Below are positions 56,175 through 64,000 of a stretch of 64,000 bases of DNA, piece after piece. This stretch comes from Bowdeniella nasicola. GTDB lineage: Bacteria > Actinomycetota > Actinomycetes > Actinomycetales > Actinomycetaceae. The position numbers were made by a program, and so were the translations under genes. Where the stretch lies: positions 23,466 to 87,465 of the forward strand of contig NZ_FNQV01000012.1 of the NCBI RefSeq assembly GCF_900107735.1. The letters run 5' to 3'. Each line of letters begins with the position of its first letter. Position 1 is the first letter of the stretch. The notes beneath the pieces were generated by a model. That model saw only the letters and a list, made by a program, of their open reading frames with translations, had not been told where the DNA came from and did not search any database.

Positions 56175-57266
56175 TCACGCGGCGAGCAGCGACAGTGCGG
56201 ACACGGCCTGGAGAGGTAGCACTCCGTTGCCTAGCGCGGTGAGCTGCTGGTTCTGCGTCAGGTCGTCGCTGTCCGCAACCCACCCAATCGGGAGGCCCAT
56301 CAGCCATTCGACGAATGCTGGTGCCGGGCGGGGGCCTTCCGCGTCGTTCAGGAGGGCTGGCGCTGGCGCGGGGCGTCCGGTGATGTGTTCCCAGCGGGTG
56401 ATGGCGTCGGCGTAGCGTCCCCAGCGCTGAACAGTCCGTCGATCAGGGACCACAGCGTCTCCGATTCGCCTCGACTGTTCGGTGAGCTAGCCGGTCCGTG
56501 GAGTGCGAAGTCGATGATCTGGTGCGACAAGGCGATCGTCCCGCGCCTCGCTCGCACCTGGTCGAGCGTTTCTCCACCGCGCGATGAGTCCGTCGCCAGC
56601 GGAGTGCGGAACAGTGCGCCGGGCGAGGGCGAAGATGCGGAAGCGTTGGTGGGGAGCGCCGACAAGGGAAGCCGGTAGGCCGATCCATCGTGAATCCAGC
56701 CGCAGGTCGGCCAGATCGCCGAGAACGGCGCCGAGAGCCCGTAGAGGTCGAGCTGCGTTGTCTCCCAGACGCCACGGGTCGGGTTCCAGGATGCGAAGGG
56801 TTGCGTCATCGGGGGTTGCATCGCCGGGGTTGCGTCGGTCATTGTCGTCTCCTTCTGTGGGTGGCCGCGTTGCGGGTGAGGACAGCAGCCCGCGGACGTT
56901 CTCGATGACGACCCATTCGGGCTGGAGTGCGTCGATGGCTATGGCCATGTGCGCCCACAGACCCGAGCGCGTGCCAGGAGCGAGGCCGGCGCGCTTGCCG
57001 ACGGTGGAGACGTCTTGGCATGGGAACCCTCCGATGAGGATGTCCACAGGCTCGACATGACGCCAGTCGATGGCCGTGATGTCACCGAGGGTCGGTGCAT
57101 CTGGCCAGTGGCGGGCGAAGACGCGGGTGACGGGCTCGTTGAGTTCGGAGAACCACACGGTCTTGGCGTTGAAGACGTGCTCGACGGCAAGGTCGAGGCC
57201 GCCGTAGCCGCTGAACAGCGACCCGATCCTGAGTTCTGAGTCGCCGCTGGCGTCGAGGTCGTGCAT
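56175..57266 (-). pseudogene. DNA cytosine-5 methyltransferase gene with one in-frame TAG
   Basis: A single frame of 364 codons encodes a 5-methylcytosine methyltransferase. Motif I is RIGSLFSGYGGLDLAVEHVF, motif IV the catalytic GGFPCQDVSTVGKRAGL, motif VI WVVIENVRGLL, motif VIII HQRFRIFALAR, and the C-terminal motifs IX/X region GRYADAITRWEHITGRPAPAPAL ... LTALGNGVLPLQAVSAL. At 56487-56489 a TAG (codon 260) interrupts the variable target-recognition region (RTPRTG, stop, LTEQSRR). Without it the protein would be whole. It is convergent with the DUF262 gene, 8 bases between the stops. Its methyl mark may be what protects host DNA from, or licenses cutting by, the neighbouring nuclease. Confidence 0.85.
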
Positions 57267-57510
57267 GAAGTGCGCTCCGGTGGTGGTCGTTCCCGCTATC
57301 GCCTCGTCACGAAGCTGATGTCGAGCTGGTCACCTGTCAGGTGCACGACACCCACACGCGCCTGCCGCCCGAGGTCCTCTACCTCCGGCCTTCGCTCCAA
57401 CCGCACTCGGAGGTCACACGCGTCTTGCAGGTCGAGGTTGATCCGGGCATTACCGCCGTAGAAGTCACCGGGTGCGGATGCTCACCTGCCCGGCAGGAGC
57501 GGAGGTGAGC
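57267..57510. other. Leader of the relaxase gene
   Basis: This 244-base gap between the divergent methyltransferase and relaxase starts should hold both promoters and possibly oriT. A plus-strand frame, HEADVELVTCQVHDTHTRLP then PEVLYLRPSLQPHSEVTRVL, ends just before the relaxase and looks coding but has no start codon; MKCAPVVVVPAIAS in the adjoining frame would join it with one base change. GGAGG at 57501 serves the relaxase. Confidence 0.4.
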
Positions 57511-60500
57511 ATGACGGTTTCGATGCGCGTGATGTCGGCGGGTGATGGCTACAAGTACCTGCTCAAGACGGTCGTGGCCGCCGACGGCAACCGGCCGCTC
57601 TCGACGCCGCTCACTCGCTACTACAAGGAGGAGGGGCACCCCGCCTGGTCGCTGGCTTGGCGCGGGTGTAGCGGCCCTCGGCAAGGGCGAGATTCAGGTG
57701 GGCGACCGAGTATCAGGAGACCAGCTCCAGCTCCTGATGGGCACGGGCTGTGATCCAATCACCGGCGACAAACTCGGCTTGGGCTTAGCGACGTACAAGA
57801 GCCAGAACGAGTGGATCGAGGCACGGATCGCAGCTCTCGATCCGGCGTTGACGCCCGGCGCCAAGGGTGAGGCTGTCGCGCAGATCGTTGCCGAGGAGAC
57901 TGCCCGCAGCACACGGCGTGCGGTGGCGGGTTTTGACTTCACGTTCTCGATTCCGAAGTCCGCGTCAGTGTTGTGGGCGGTAGCCGATGCCGGGGTCCAG
58001 GCGCTGATCGGTGAGGCGCATCATCGGGCGATTGCGGAGGTGGTTGCGTTCATGGAGCGCGAGGTTGCGGCCACACGCACGGGTGCAACTGCCGGGGATG
58101 GCGCGGTTGCGCAGGTCGATGTCACCGGGCTGATCGCGACGGCGTTCGATCACTTCGACTCCCGCGCCGGTGACCCTCACCTGCATACGCATGTGGTCAT
58201 CAGCAACAAGGCCAAGACCACCTTCGACGGCAAGTGGCGCTCGCTCGACGGCAGGCCGATGCATGCCGCCGTCGTCGCGCTCTCCGAACTACACGAAGCC
58301 GTGTTCGCCGACCACATGACGCGCACCTTCGGGGTCTCCTGGGAAGCCCGAGACATGGGTCGCGACCACAACCCGGCCTGGGCGATCACGGGCGTCCCGG
58401 AGGAACTCGTCGCGGAGTTCTCCACCCGCGCCCGCCACATCGACATCGAGACCGACCGGCTCATCACCGAGTACGTCGCGGCACATGGACGGCGCCCCAC
58501 ACCGGCGGTCATCATGAAGCTCCGAGCCCAGGCCACCCTGACCACTCGCCCTGATAAGCGGGTCCGGTCCCTGGCCAACCTCACCGCGGAGTGGCGCGAC
58601 CGCGCCACGAAGACGCTGGGCCGGGACGCAACGATGTGGGCACGCGAGGTCACCGACAACGATAAGCCGCTCCTGCTGCGCGCCGACGACGTGCCGCTCG
58701 ACGTGATCGGCGAGATTGGGCGTTCAGTCGTCGAGGTGGTCGGCGAGAAGCGCGCGACCTGGCGACGGTGGAATCTCATGGCCGAGGCATCCCGGCAGAC
58801 AATGGGTTGGCGGTTCGCCACCATGCAGGATCGGGAAGCCATCGTCGCGATGGTCGCCGACGCCGCCGAGCTCGTCTCGCTTCGGTTGACCCCGCCCGAA
58901 CTCGCGGCCTCGCCGGTCGTGTTCCGTCGGCCTGACGGCACCTCAGTGTTCCGTCCGAAGAGCTCTACCGTGTTCACCTCAGAGGCGCAGCTTGCTGCCG
59001 AGGACAGACTGCTCGAACGCGCCAGCAACCTGGCCGGACCGACGGTCTCCCTCGCGACCGTCGAGAAGACCACCCGAAGGCCCGACGCTGACGGTCGGCT
59101 GCTCAGCGATGACCAAGCTGACGCTCTGATCCACATCGCAGTGTTCGGACGGATGCTCGATGTTCTCGTGGGCCCTGCCGGGGCGGGCAAGACCACCGCC
59201 ATGAACGCACTCCGCCAGGCGTGGGAAGCCGAACACGGTCCCGGCTCCGTCGTCGGGCTCGCCCCATCGGCCGTTGCAGCACAGGTGCTCGCCGACGATC
59301 TCGGGATCACAACTGAGAACACGGCGAAGTGGTGGCAGAACCACCTCCTGCACGGCACCACCTTCGAGGCGGGTCAGCTCGTCATCATCGACGAAGCCTC
59401 CCTCGCAGGCACGCTCTCGCTGGACCGCATCACCCACCTCGCCCAGGAAGCGGGCGCGAAGGTGCTGCTGGTCGGCGACTACGCCCAACTGCAATCCGTG
59501 GACGCCGGCGGCGCATTCGCGATGATCGCCCACGACCGGGCCGACACCCCCGAACTGGTCGACGCCCACCGCTTCACCCATACCTGGGAGAAGGCCGCCT
59601 CACTCGAGCTGCGCCATGGACGCGCCCAGGCCGTCGACGCCTACCTCGCCCACGAGCGCATCACCGACGGCGACTCCGAGGCCATGACCGACACCGCCTA
59701 CAACGCCTGGCGCGCCGACCGCGACGCCGGACTCGTCTCGGTGCTGATCGCCGAAACCCACGAAGACGTGACCACGCTGAACCGTCGCGCCCGCGCCGAC
59801 CTGATCCAAAACAAGATGCTGAACCCCGACCGCGAGGTCGAACTGTGCGACGGCACCGCCGCCGGGATCGGGGACACGATCATCACCCGACGCAACGACC
59901 GACGACTCCGCACTGTGACCGGGCGGGACTGGGTGCGCAATGGCGATGTCTGGACGATCACGGCCGTCGGCGATGACGGGACTCTCACCATTGCGCGCGA
60001 CCACGGGGTCGGCACCACCGTCCGCGAGGACGGGACTATCGCGGTACGGAGGCGTGGGCGAAGGTTCGGCGGCAGTATCGTCCTGCCCGCCTCGTATGTC
60101 TCCGAGAGCGTCGATCTCGGCTACGCCGTCACCGCCTACCGTGCGCAAGGCGTCACGACCGACACCGCGCATGTGTTAGTCGCACCGACCTCGACCAGAG
60201 AGACCTTCTATGTCGCAATGACCCGAGGCCGCCACTCCAACCGCGCCTACGTCACCCTTGACCGCGCCGACGACCATGCAGAGCCGCACCCCGGCGACGA
60301 CCCCAACGCGACCACCCGCAGCGTGCTCTCCGGCGTTCTCCAGCACAGTGGAGCCGAGCTCTCGGCGCACGAGACGATCGTTGCCGAGCAGGAGCAGTGG
60401 GGCTCGATCGCCCAGCTCGCTGCCGAGTACGAGACCATCGCCGCCACAGCCCAACACGACCGCTGGGCCACCCTCGTTCGCAGGTCCGGACTCACCGACG

Positions 60501-61132
60501 ACCAGGCCGACAGCGCCATCGATTCCGAGGCATTCGGCCCACTCGCCGCCGAGCTCCGCCGCGCCGAGGCCAACCACCACGACGTCGATGCGCTCATGCC
60601 ACGGCTTGTCGCAGCGCGAGGGTTCGGCGACGCCGACGACATCGCCGCCGTCCTCCACTACCGCGTCGAGCGCGCGACCGCTCGACCAGCGGGATCAGGA
60701 CGAACCCGGAAACCGCCGCGCCTCATTGCCGGACTCATCCCACACGCCGTTGGCGTGGTGGACGCCGAGATGCGAGCCGCACTCGACGAGCGAGCGATGC
60801 TGATCGAGGCCCGCGCCGACGCCGCGCTCGACACGGCCCTTGCCGATGGCGTTCCGTGGACAAGGGCACTCGGCATGCCACCGAGCGAGCGACGCCGCGC
60901 TGCGACCTGGCGCAGGGCTGCACGAGTCGTCGCCGCTTACCGCGACCGGTACTTCATCGCCGACGATGCACCCCTTGGTGCCCCGGCCGAGTCGGCCGCA
61001 CAGAAGATCGACGCCGCGAGGGCGCGAGCAGCACTCGACAGGTTGCTCCTTTCCCCTGCCCAGAGCGCTTCGCCGGAGGCTGGGCTCAACGCCGTCAGAC
61101 GGGGGCAGCCTCAGCCAGGACGCAGCATCTGA
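57511..61132 (+). pseudogene. MobF/TraA-type relaxase-helicase gene with a one-base frameshift
   Basis: The first 42 codons (MTVSMRVMSAGDGYKYLLKTV) carry the N-terminal Tyr region of TrwC relaxases. In the given sequence translation then runs into HPAWSLAWRG and stops at 57753. In the next frame the protein continues as TPPGRWLGAGVAALGKGE... to the end of 61132, about 1,160 residues. The frame changes at a G4 run (57633-57636), which has one base too many. The main part has the metal-binding GDPHLHTHVVISNK, the ATPase VGPAGAGKTTAMNALRQ with Walker B VIIDEASLAGT, and a long helical C-terminus. It would nick at oriT and unwind DNA for transfer. Disrupted as read. Confidence 0.85.
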
Positions 61133-61272
61133 CCCTTCCAAATGTCCCCGCCGCGACGTAGCCTTGAAGTGAGGCGGATTTCTCCTTACCTTTGGGCCGT
61201 TCGCGGCAGACCTTCGGGTCACTCTCCACGCACCGTCTCGACAACGTACGTGCGTGTTGAGAGGAGCCCATC

Positions 61273-61647
61273 ATGATCCGCCTACTGTGGACAGCCAGCA
61301 CGCAGGTCCGCTACTTCCTGCGTCGTTACATGCCGAGCAACATCCTGCTTGACCTGATCCGAACGAGGAACGGGCTGAAGTGGGGCGTGCCAGCGATGCT
61401 GCTGGCCGCTACGTACCTGGGCGTCGCTGCCTGGTGCACTACTCTCATCGAGTCCGGCGGCCCCGGATGGCTCCACCTCGTGGTCCTGATCTGCATCTGG
61501 AACGCTCTCAAGATGGTCGTCATCGGCCCGGTGAGCGTGGTGCTGCTCGTGAAGGCACGCGCCAAGGAACGCCACGCCCGGAAGCGTGCCGAGCGCGAGG
61601 TAGACGCTGAGGTGCCTCAGCGTGAACTCACTCGCAGCAGCCGCTGA
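61273..61647 (+). CDS. Small ICE-associated membrane protein
   Basis: This 124-aa protein has RYFLRRYMPSNILLDLIRTRNGLKWGVPAMLLAATYLGVAAWCTTLIE and HLVVLICIWNALKMVVIGPVSVVLLVKARAKERHARKRAERE. That gives two strong helices (about 38-60 and 68-93) and a basic tail. Proteins of this shape regularly follow relaxase genes on actinobacterial integrative elements and are sometimes labelled sulfate permease without evidence. Function is unknown. GAGGAG lies 6 bases before the ATG. It is the last plus-strand gene before the strand switch to dprA. Confidence 0.75.
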   Translation: MIRLLWTASTQVRYFLRRYMPSNILLDLIRTRNGLKWGVPAMLLAATYLGVAAWCTTLIESGGPGWLHLVVLICIWNALKMVVIGPVSVVLLVKARAKERHARKRAEREVDAEVPQRELTRSSR

Positions 61648-61682
61648 GAGACACTTCCATCCGCCAAACTCTTGACGAGCAG

Positions 61683-62678
61683 CTACAGCGAACGTGTTGG
61701 TCCAGGCGTAGCCGGACGGACTCGATTCGCAACTTGCGTACGCGGCGCAGAGACCTGGCGAGCGTTGCCGCGTTCCACCAGGCGCGCAAGATCGGCGCTG
61801 TCGGCGACCAGTGAAGCAGTGCCTTCCCGTAGCAGACGATGCGGCCCGAGGCTCGCGGCGCTCGTCACCGGGCCAGGCACTGCTCCCACGCTTCGACCCA
61901 GCTCGAAAGCGTGCTGCGCCACCCCCAAGGAGCCTGACCGACCTGCCGCCTCAACGATCACCGTCGTAGACGCGAGCGCCGCCATCAGCCGCCCACGAGC
62001 GATGAACCGATGCCGCGTGGGAACGGCACCAGGCGGGACCTCGCTGACGAGAAGCCCGACATCGGCCACGCGTTCGAGTAGGTCACGGTGGCCAGCAGGG
62101 TAAGGACGGTCGATGCCGTTAGCGAGGATCGCGATCGTGTCACCACCTGCAGCGAGAGCAGCTTGGTGCGCAGCGCCTTCGATCCCGTACGCGCCACCGG
62201 CGACGACGACGCGCTCGTCCGCAACCGCCGAGGCGCCCAGTTCGCGGGCAACATGGTCACCGTACGAGGTGGATGCGCGCGATCCGGTGATCGTGACGAA
62301 GTCCTGCAACGGGCGGGAGAGGAACGACGAGGCACCGCGCGTCCACAACACGTAGGGAGCGAGATCGCCAAGATCGTTGAGGGCAACGGGCCAGCTCACG
62401 TCGCCTGGGACAAGAACCTGGATGCCTGACTGCTGAGCCTGATCGAGACGGGCGGCGATGTCCTTCGCCGCAGGTGCGTCGAAGTGGTCGCGCCAGATCT
62501 GCGCGTCGACGGCGCTGAGACCGACCACCGCGCCGTCGCGCTCGGCGAGGCGGAGCGTCTCCATCGCCCCGAGTCCATTCATGACTCGGCCAGTCACCGG
62601 ATCGTTGGGCTCGACGAGCATGGACAGCACCATCCGCGCGGTTCGCTCGTCGTCTGCGAGGTCACTCAGCACAACCAT
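61683..62678 (-). CDS. DprA/Smf-like DNA-processing protein on the element
   Basis: This 331-aa protein has the Rossmann-like DprA fold that binds ssDNA and loads RecA. ITGSRASTSYGDHVARELGASAVADERVVVAGGAYGIEGAAHQAALAAGGDTIAILANGIDRPYPAGHRDLLERVADVGLLVSEVPPGAVPTRHRFIARGRLMAALASTTVIVEAAGRSGSLGVAQHAFELGR matches, including the G-S-R motif and the PYPAGH loop. The N-terminal segment (DERTARMVLSMLVEPNDP) is a short SAM-like helix bundle. ATG 62678 is chosen because the upstream frame is not conserved. On mobile elements DprA homologs may aid establishment of incoming single strands or resist phage; the chromosomal copy is elsewhere. Confidence 0.9.
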   Translation of the reverse strand: MVVLSDLADDERTARMVLSMLVEPNDPVTGRVMNGLGAMETLRLAERDGAVVGLSAVDAQIWRDHFDAPAAKDIAARLDQAQQSGIQVLVPGDVSWPVALNDLGDLAPYVLWTRGASSFLSRPLQDFVTITGSRASTSYGDHVARELGASAVADERVVVAGGAYGIEGAAHQAALAAGGDTIAILANGIDRPYPAGHRDLLERVADVGLLVSEVPPGAVPTRHRFIARGRLMAALASTTVIVEAAGRSGSLGVAQHAFELGRSVGAVPGPVTSAASLGPHRLLREGTASLVADSADLARLVERGNARQVSAPRTQVANRVRPATPGPTRSL

Positions 62679-62740
62679 CGTCGGCCCCTCTCGGCATTTG
62701 ATACCGACGAGGTGCACAGCCAGCCCCGGTTCGGTGGCAG

Positions 62741-63220
62741 CTAGGTGATGACGGCGCGGATATAGATGCCAACGCCGATGAGCAAGAGAGCACCGTAGAA
62801 GGGCAAGATCGACCACGATGACCAGACGCTCCATGCCGGGACCCATCGGCCAATCACAGTCTTGACTCGCTCACGCCACCCGGCCGATGCAGGTATCGGA
62901 TCGTCAGCTTCGGAGGGGTCGAGTGAGAACTGTGGGACGGCGCGCGTGCCCCGTGCAACGGTGTCGTACAGTCGCCGGTAGGCGCGTTCTTGTCGCAGAT
63001 AGTTGGCGTCGAGGAACATGAAGAGCACGACCGCTGCGAGTCCGAGCAGAGTAACCGCTCGTGAGTGCTGCACTAGCGCGAACCCAAAGGTGGCCGTGAC
63101 GACTGGCAGCAGCCACCCTTTCGCACTTGATGACGCAGCGGACATGCGAGTGACGACTGCCTGTATGAAGTCGAGGTGCTTCCGCCGATCTTCGTCTGAG
63201 GGTTGGGTCGGCGTACTCAC
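62741..63220 (-). CDS. Two- to four-helix membrane protein coupled to a HIT hydrolase
   Basis: This 159-aa protein of no family I can name has an amphipathic N-terminal part (DRRKHLDFIQAVVTRMSAASSSAK). Two close helices (GWLLPVVTATFGFALV, VTLLGLAAVVLFMFLDANYL) follow at about 33-73. Then come a charged loop and a C-terminal pair with WSVWSSWSILPFYGALLLIGVGIYIRAVIT. GTG 63220 overlaps the HIT gene stop (GTGA), so the two are co-translated. The layout (membrane pore-like protein behind a nucleotide hydrolase) recalls nucleotide-signal defence cassettes, but no cyclase is present. Function unknown. Confidence 0.7.
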   Translation of the reverse strand: MSTPTQPSDEDRRKHLDFIQAVVTRMSAASSSAKGWLLPVVTATFGFALVQHSRAVTLLGLAAVVLFMFLDANYLRQERAYRRLYDTVARGTRAVPQFSLDPSEADDPIPASAGWRERVKTVIGRWVPAWSVWSSWSILPFYGALLLIGVGIYIRAVIT

Positions 63221-63663
63221 TTGTTGCTCGCCTTCCGGCACTCGGCTCTCAGCGCTTCCCACGCTTCGTCCTTCGCCTCCTCGCTGTAGTTGCTTTCAGG
63301 CGGCCAGATGTGCCCGATGGGGTCTCCTTCCCAGCGAGGCACAAGATGGACGTGCAGGTGGAAGACCGTCTGACTGGCCGCGCTACCGTTGGACTGAATG
63401 ACGTTGAGGCCATCGGGGTTGACTGCGCGCTTGACTGCTGCGGCGAGCCGCGTTGTTGCCCTGGAGAGCTGCTCGGCAGTGACTTCATCAAGTGCCCAAA
63501 TGTCGGGCACATGGAGGCGAGGGATCACAAGCGTGTGCCCGAGGGTAGCCGGATTGTGCGGGAAGAAGGCAACGACATGCTCATCGCGATAGACCTCGCG
63601 AGCGTCGGGATCGTCCCGGTCGACAATCTCGCAGAAGGGGCAATCAGGATCGCTTGTAGGCAT
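63217..63663 (-). CDS. HIT family nucleotide hydrolase
   Basis: This 148-aa histidine-triad protein has CPFCEIVDRDDPDAREVYRDEHVVAFFPHNPATLGHTLVIPRLHVPDIW, then SNGSAASQTVFHLHVHLVPRWEGD, which contains the catalytic HxHxH triad (residues about 107-111). HIT proteins hydrolyse adenylated or phosphoramidate nucleotides. The two cysteines near the N-terminus may bind zinc, as in other bacterial HIT proteins. It is the upstream gene of a two-gene operon with the membrane protein, an unusual partnership. The IS3 copy begins just upstream of its start. Confidence 0.93.
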   Translation of the reverse strand: MPTSDPDCPFCEIVDRDDPDAREVYRDEHVVAFFPHNPATLGHTLVIPRLHVPDIWALDEVTAEQLSRATTRLAAAVKRAVNPDGLNVIQSNGSAASQTVFHLHVHLVPRWEGDPIGHIWPPESNYSEEAKDEAWEALRAECRKASNK

Positions 63664-63756
63664 TGCTCACCCACGTCGTGATGTTGGGTCTGCTGTCGGT
63701 TTGCTTGAGTCCAAGACTGTCTCGATCTGAAGATCGATACTGAAAGGATGATGAGC

Positions 63757-64000
63757 ATGCCATCGAAGTACAGTGAGGAGTTCAAGCGAGATGCTGTCGC
63801 GCTCGTGGAGTCCGGCCTCACGCAGAAAACCGTGTGTAAAGATCTCGGTATCTCGAAGTCAGCTCTCGCCTCGTGGATTCAAGATGCGAGGTTCACGTCG
63901 TATGGGATGACCCCGTCAAAAGACCCTGACGAGCAGCGGGAGATGCGCCAAGCGCTCAAACGAATTCGTGAGCTCGAGATGGAAAACGAGGTCCTCAGGC
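63757..64000 (+). CDS. IS3-family transposase OrfA (truncated by window end)
   Basis: The frame MPSKYSEEFKRDAVALVESGLTQKTVCKDLGISKSALASWIQDARF is a standard IS3 OrfA HTH_28/ transposase helix-turn-helix. The segment MRQALKRIRELEMENEVLR begins the leucine-zipper region. GAAAGG lies 9 bases before ATG 63757; ATGs at 63748 and 63751 are alternatives. OrfB and the right inverted repeat lie past 64000. The left end of the insertion sequence is probably between 63664 and 63720, with the element DNA of the ICE before it. Confidence 0.88.
   Translation, partial: MPSKYSEEFKRDAVALVESGLTQKTVCKDLGISKSALASWIQDARFTSYGMTPSKDPDEQREMRQALKRIRELEMENEVLR

Noticed and set aside
54389..57266. Genetic-code reassignment of TAG
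   Set aside because: Many genes here clearly end at TAG (for example rpmF, cysK and the Eco57I methylase), and the three internal TAGs are confined to two element genes. Mutation or sequencing error is simpler.
61273..61647. Sulfate permease
   Set aside because: The product has two helices and 124 residues; it has none of the STAS or transporter motifs of SulP proteins, so the common label is not supported.
63660..64000. Right attachment site of the element
   Set aside because: No second copy of the tRNA-His 3' end (CGGGTTCAAGCCCCG plus acceptor) was found near the right edge; the boundary must lie beyond the window.

Overview
The window is a stretch of a high-GC, Gram-positive actinobacterial chromosome. 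The evidence is a mycothiol-type DsbA/nitroreductase gene, paired ClpP1/ClpP2 next to ClpX and trigger factor, Zur-type zinc-free ribosomal paralogs, many promoters that place the start site on the ATG itself, and pervasive GTG starts. Gene content (few biosynthetic genes, glucose PTS, PepO/PepN, decayed methionine synthesis) suggests a host-associated member of the Actinomycetaceae or a close relative. That placement is inference; the species cannot be read from the window.

Layout of the chromosomal part (1-47027). A MarR-controlled flavin oxidoreductase operon (1-2311) is followed by a frameshifted lipoprotein gene, a DUF2975/XRE pair, valS and an acyl-CoA synthetase. Chorismate mutase, clpX, clpP2, clpP1 and tig follow on the minus strand (8363-12991), then tRNA-Gly and tRNA-Pro and a second frameshifted lipoprotein gene. 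A minus-strand ribosomal block (rpmF, rpmJ, rpmE2, rpsN, rpmG, rpmB; 14334-15748) faces a CobW-like gene across a Zur-like operator. Next come yigZ, a membrane protein, and a cysteine-rich leader peptide ahead of cysK-cysE. The stretch to 29066 holds an acetyltransferase, a DNA glycosylase, an alkyltransferase-like gene, rpiB, pepO, an alpha/beta hydrolase, a DsbA-like reductase and pepN. A metF-metE deletion fusion lies at 29124-29903. PTS genes with malQ and ptsI, two thioesterases, ettA, an ssb paralog, two dynamin-like GTPases, tRNA-Arg, a TetR-controlled ABC exporter and an oligoribonuclease with an unusual N-terminal extension complete this part.

From 47020 onward the DNA is an integrated mobile element lying against tRNA-His. 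A large serine recombinase reads toward the tRNA, and its stop codon is formed by tRNA sequence. Behind it are a hydrolase fragment and a tightly overlapping defence-type operon: excisionase-like HTH, methylase lacking motif IV, NPPY methylase, GIY-YIG-like/DEAD helicase, and DUF262-DUF1524 nuclease. A convergent cytosine methyltransferase, a TrwC/TraA-type relaxase-helicase, a small membrane protein, a DprA homolog and a HIT hydrolase-membrane protein pair follow. An IS3-family transposase gene starts at the right edge. No right attachment site or type IV secretion genes are inside the window, so the element continues beyond it.

A recurrent theme is broken reading frames. There are single-base length changes in homopolymers in four loci (two lipoproteins, metF-metE, relaxase) and three in-frame TAG codons in two adjacent defence genes. 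These may be real decay, phase-variable switches or sequencing error; checking raw reads would separate them.
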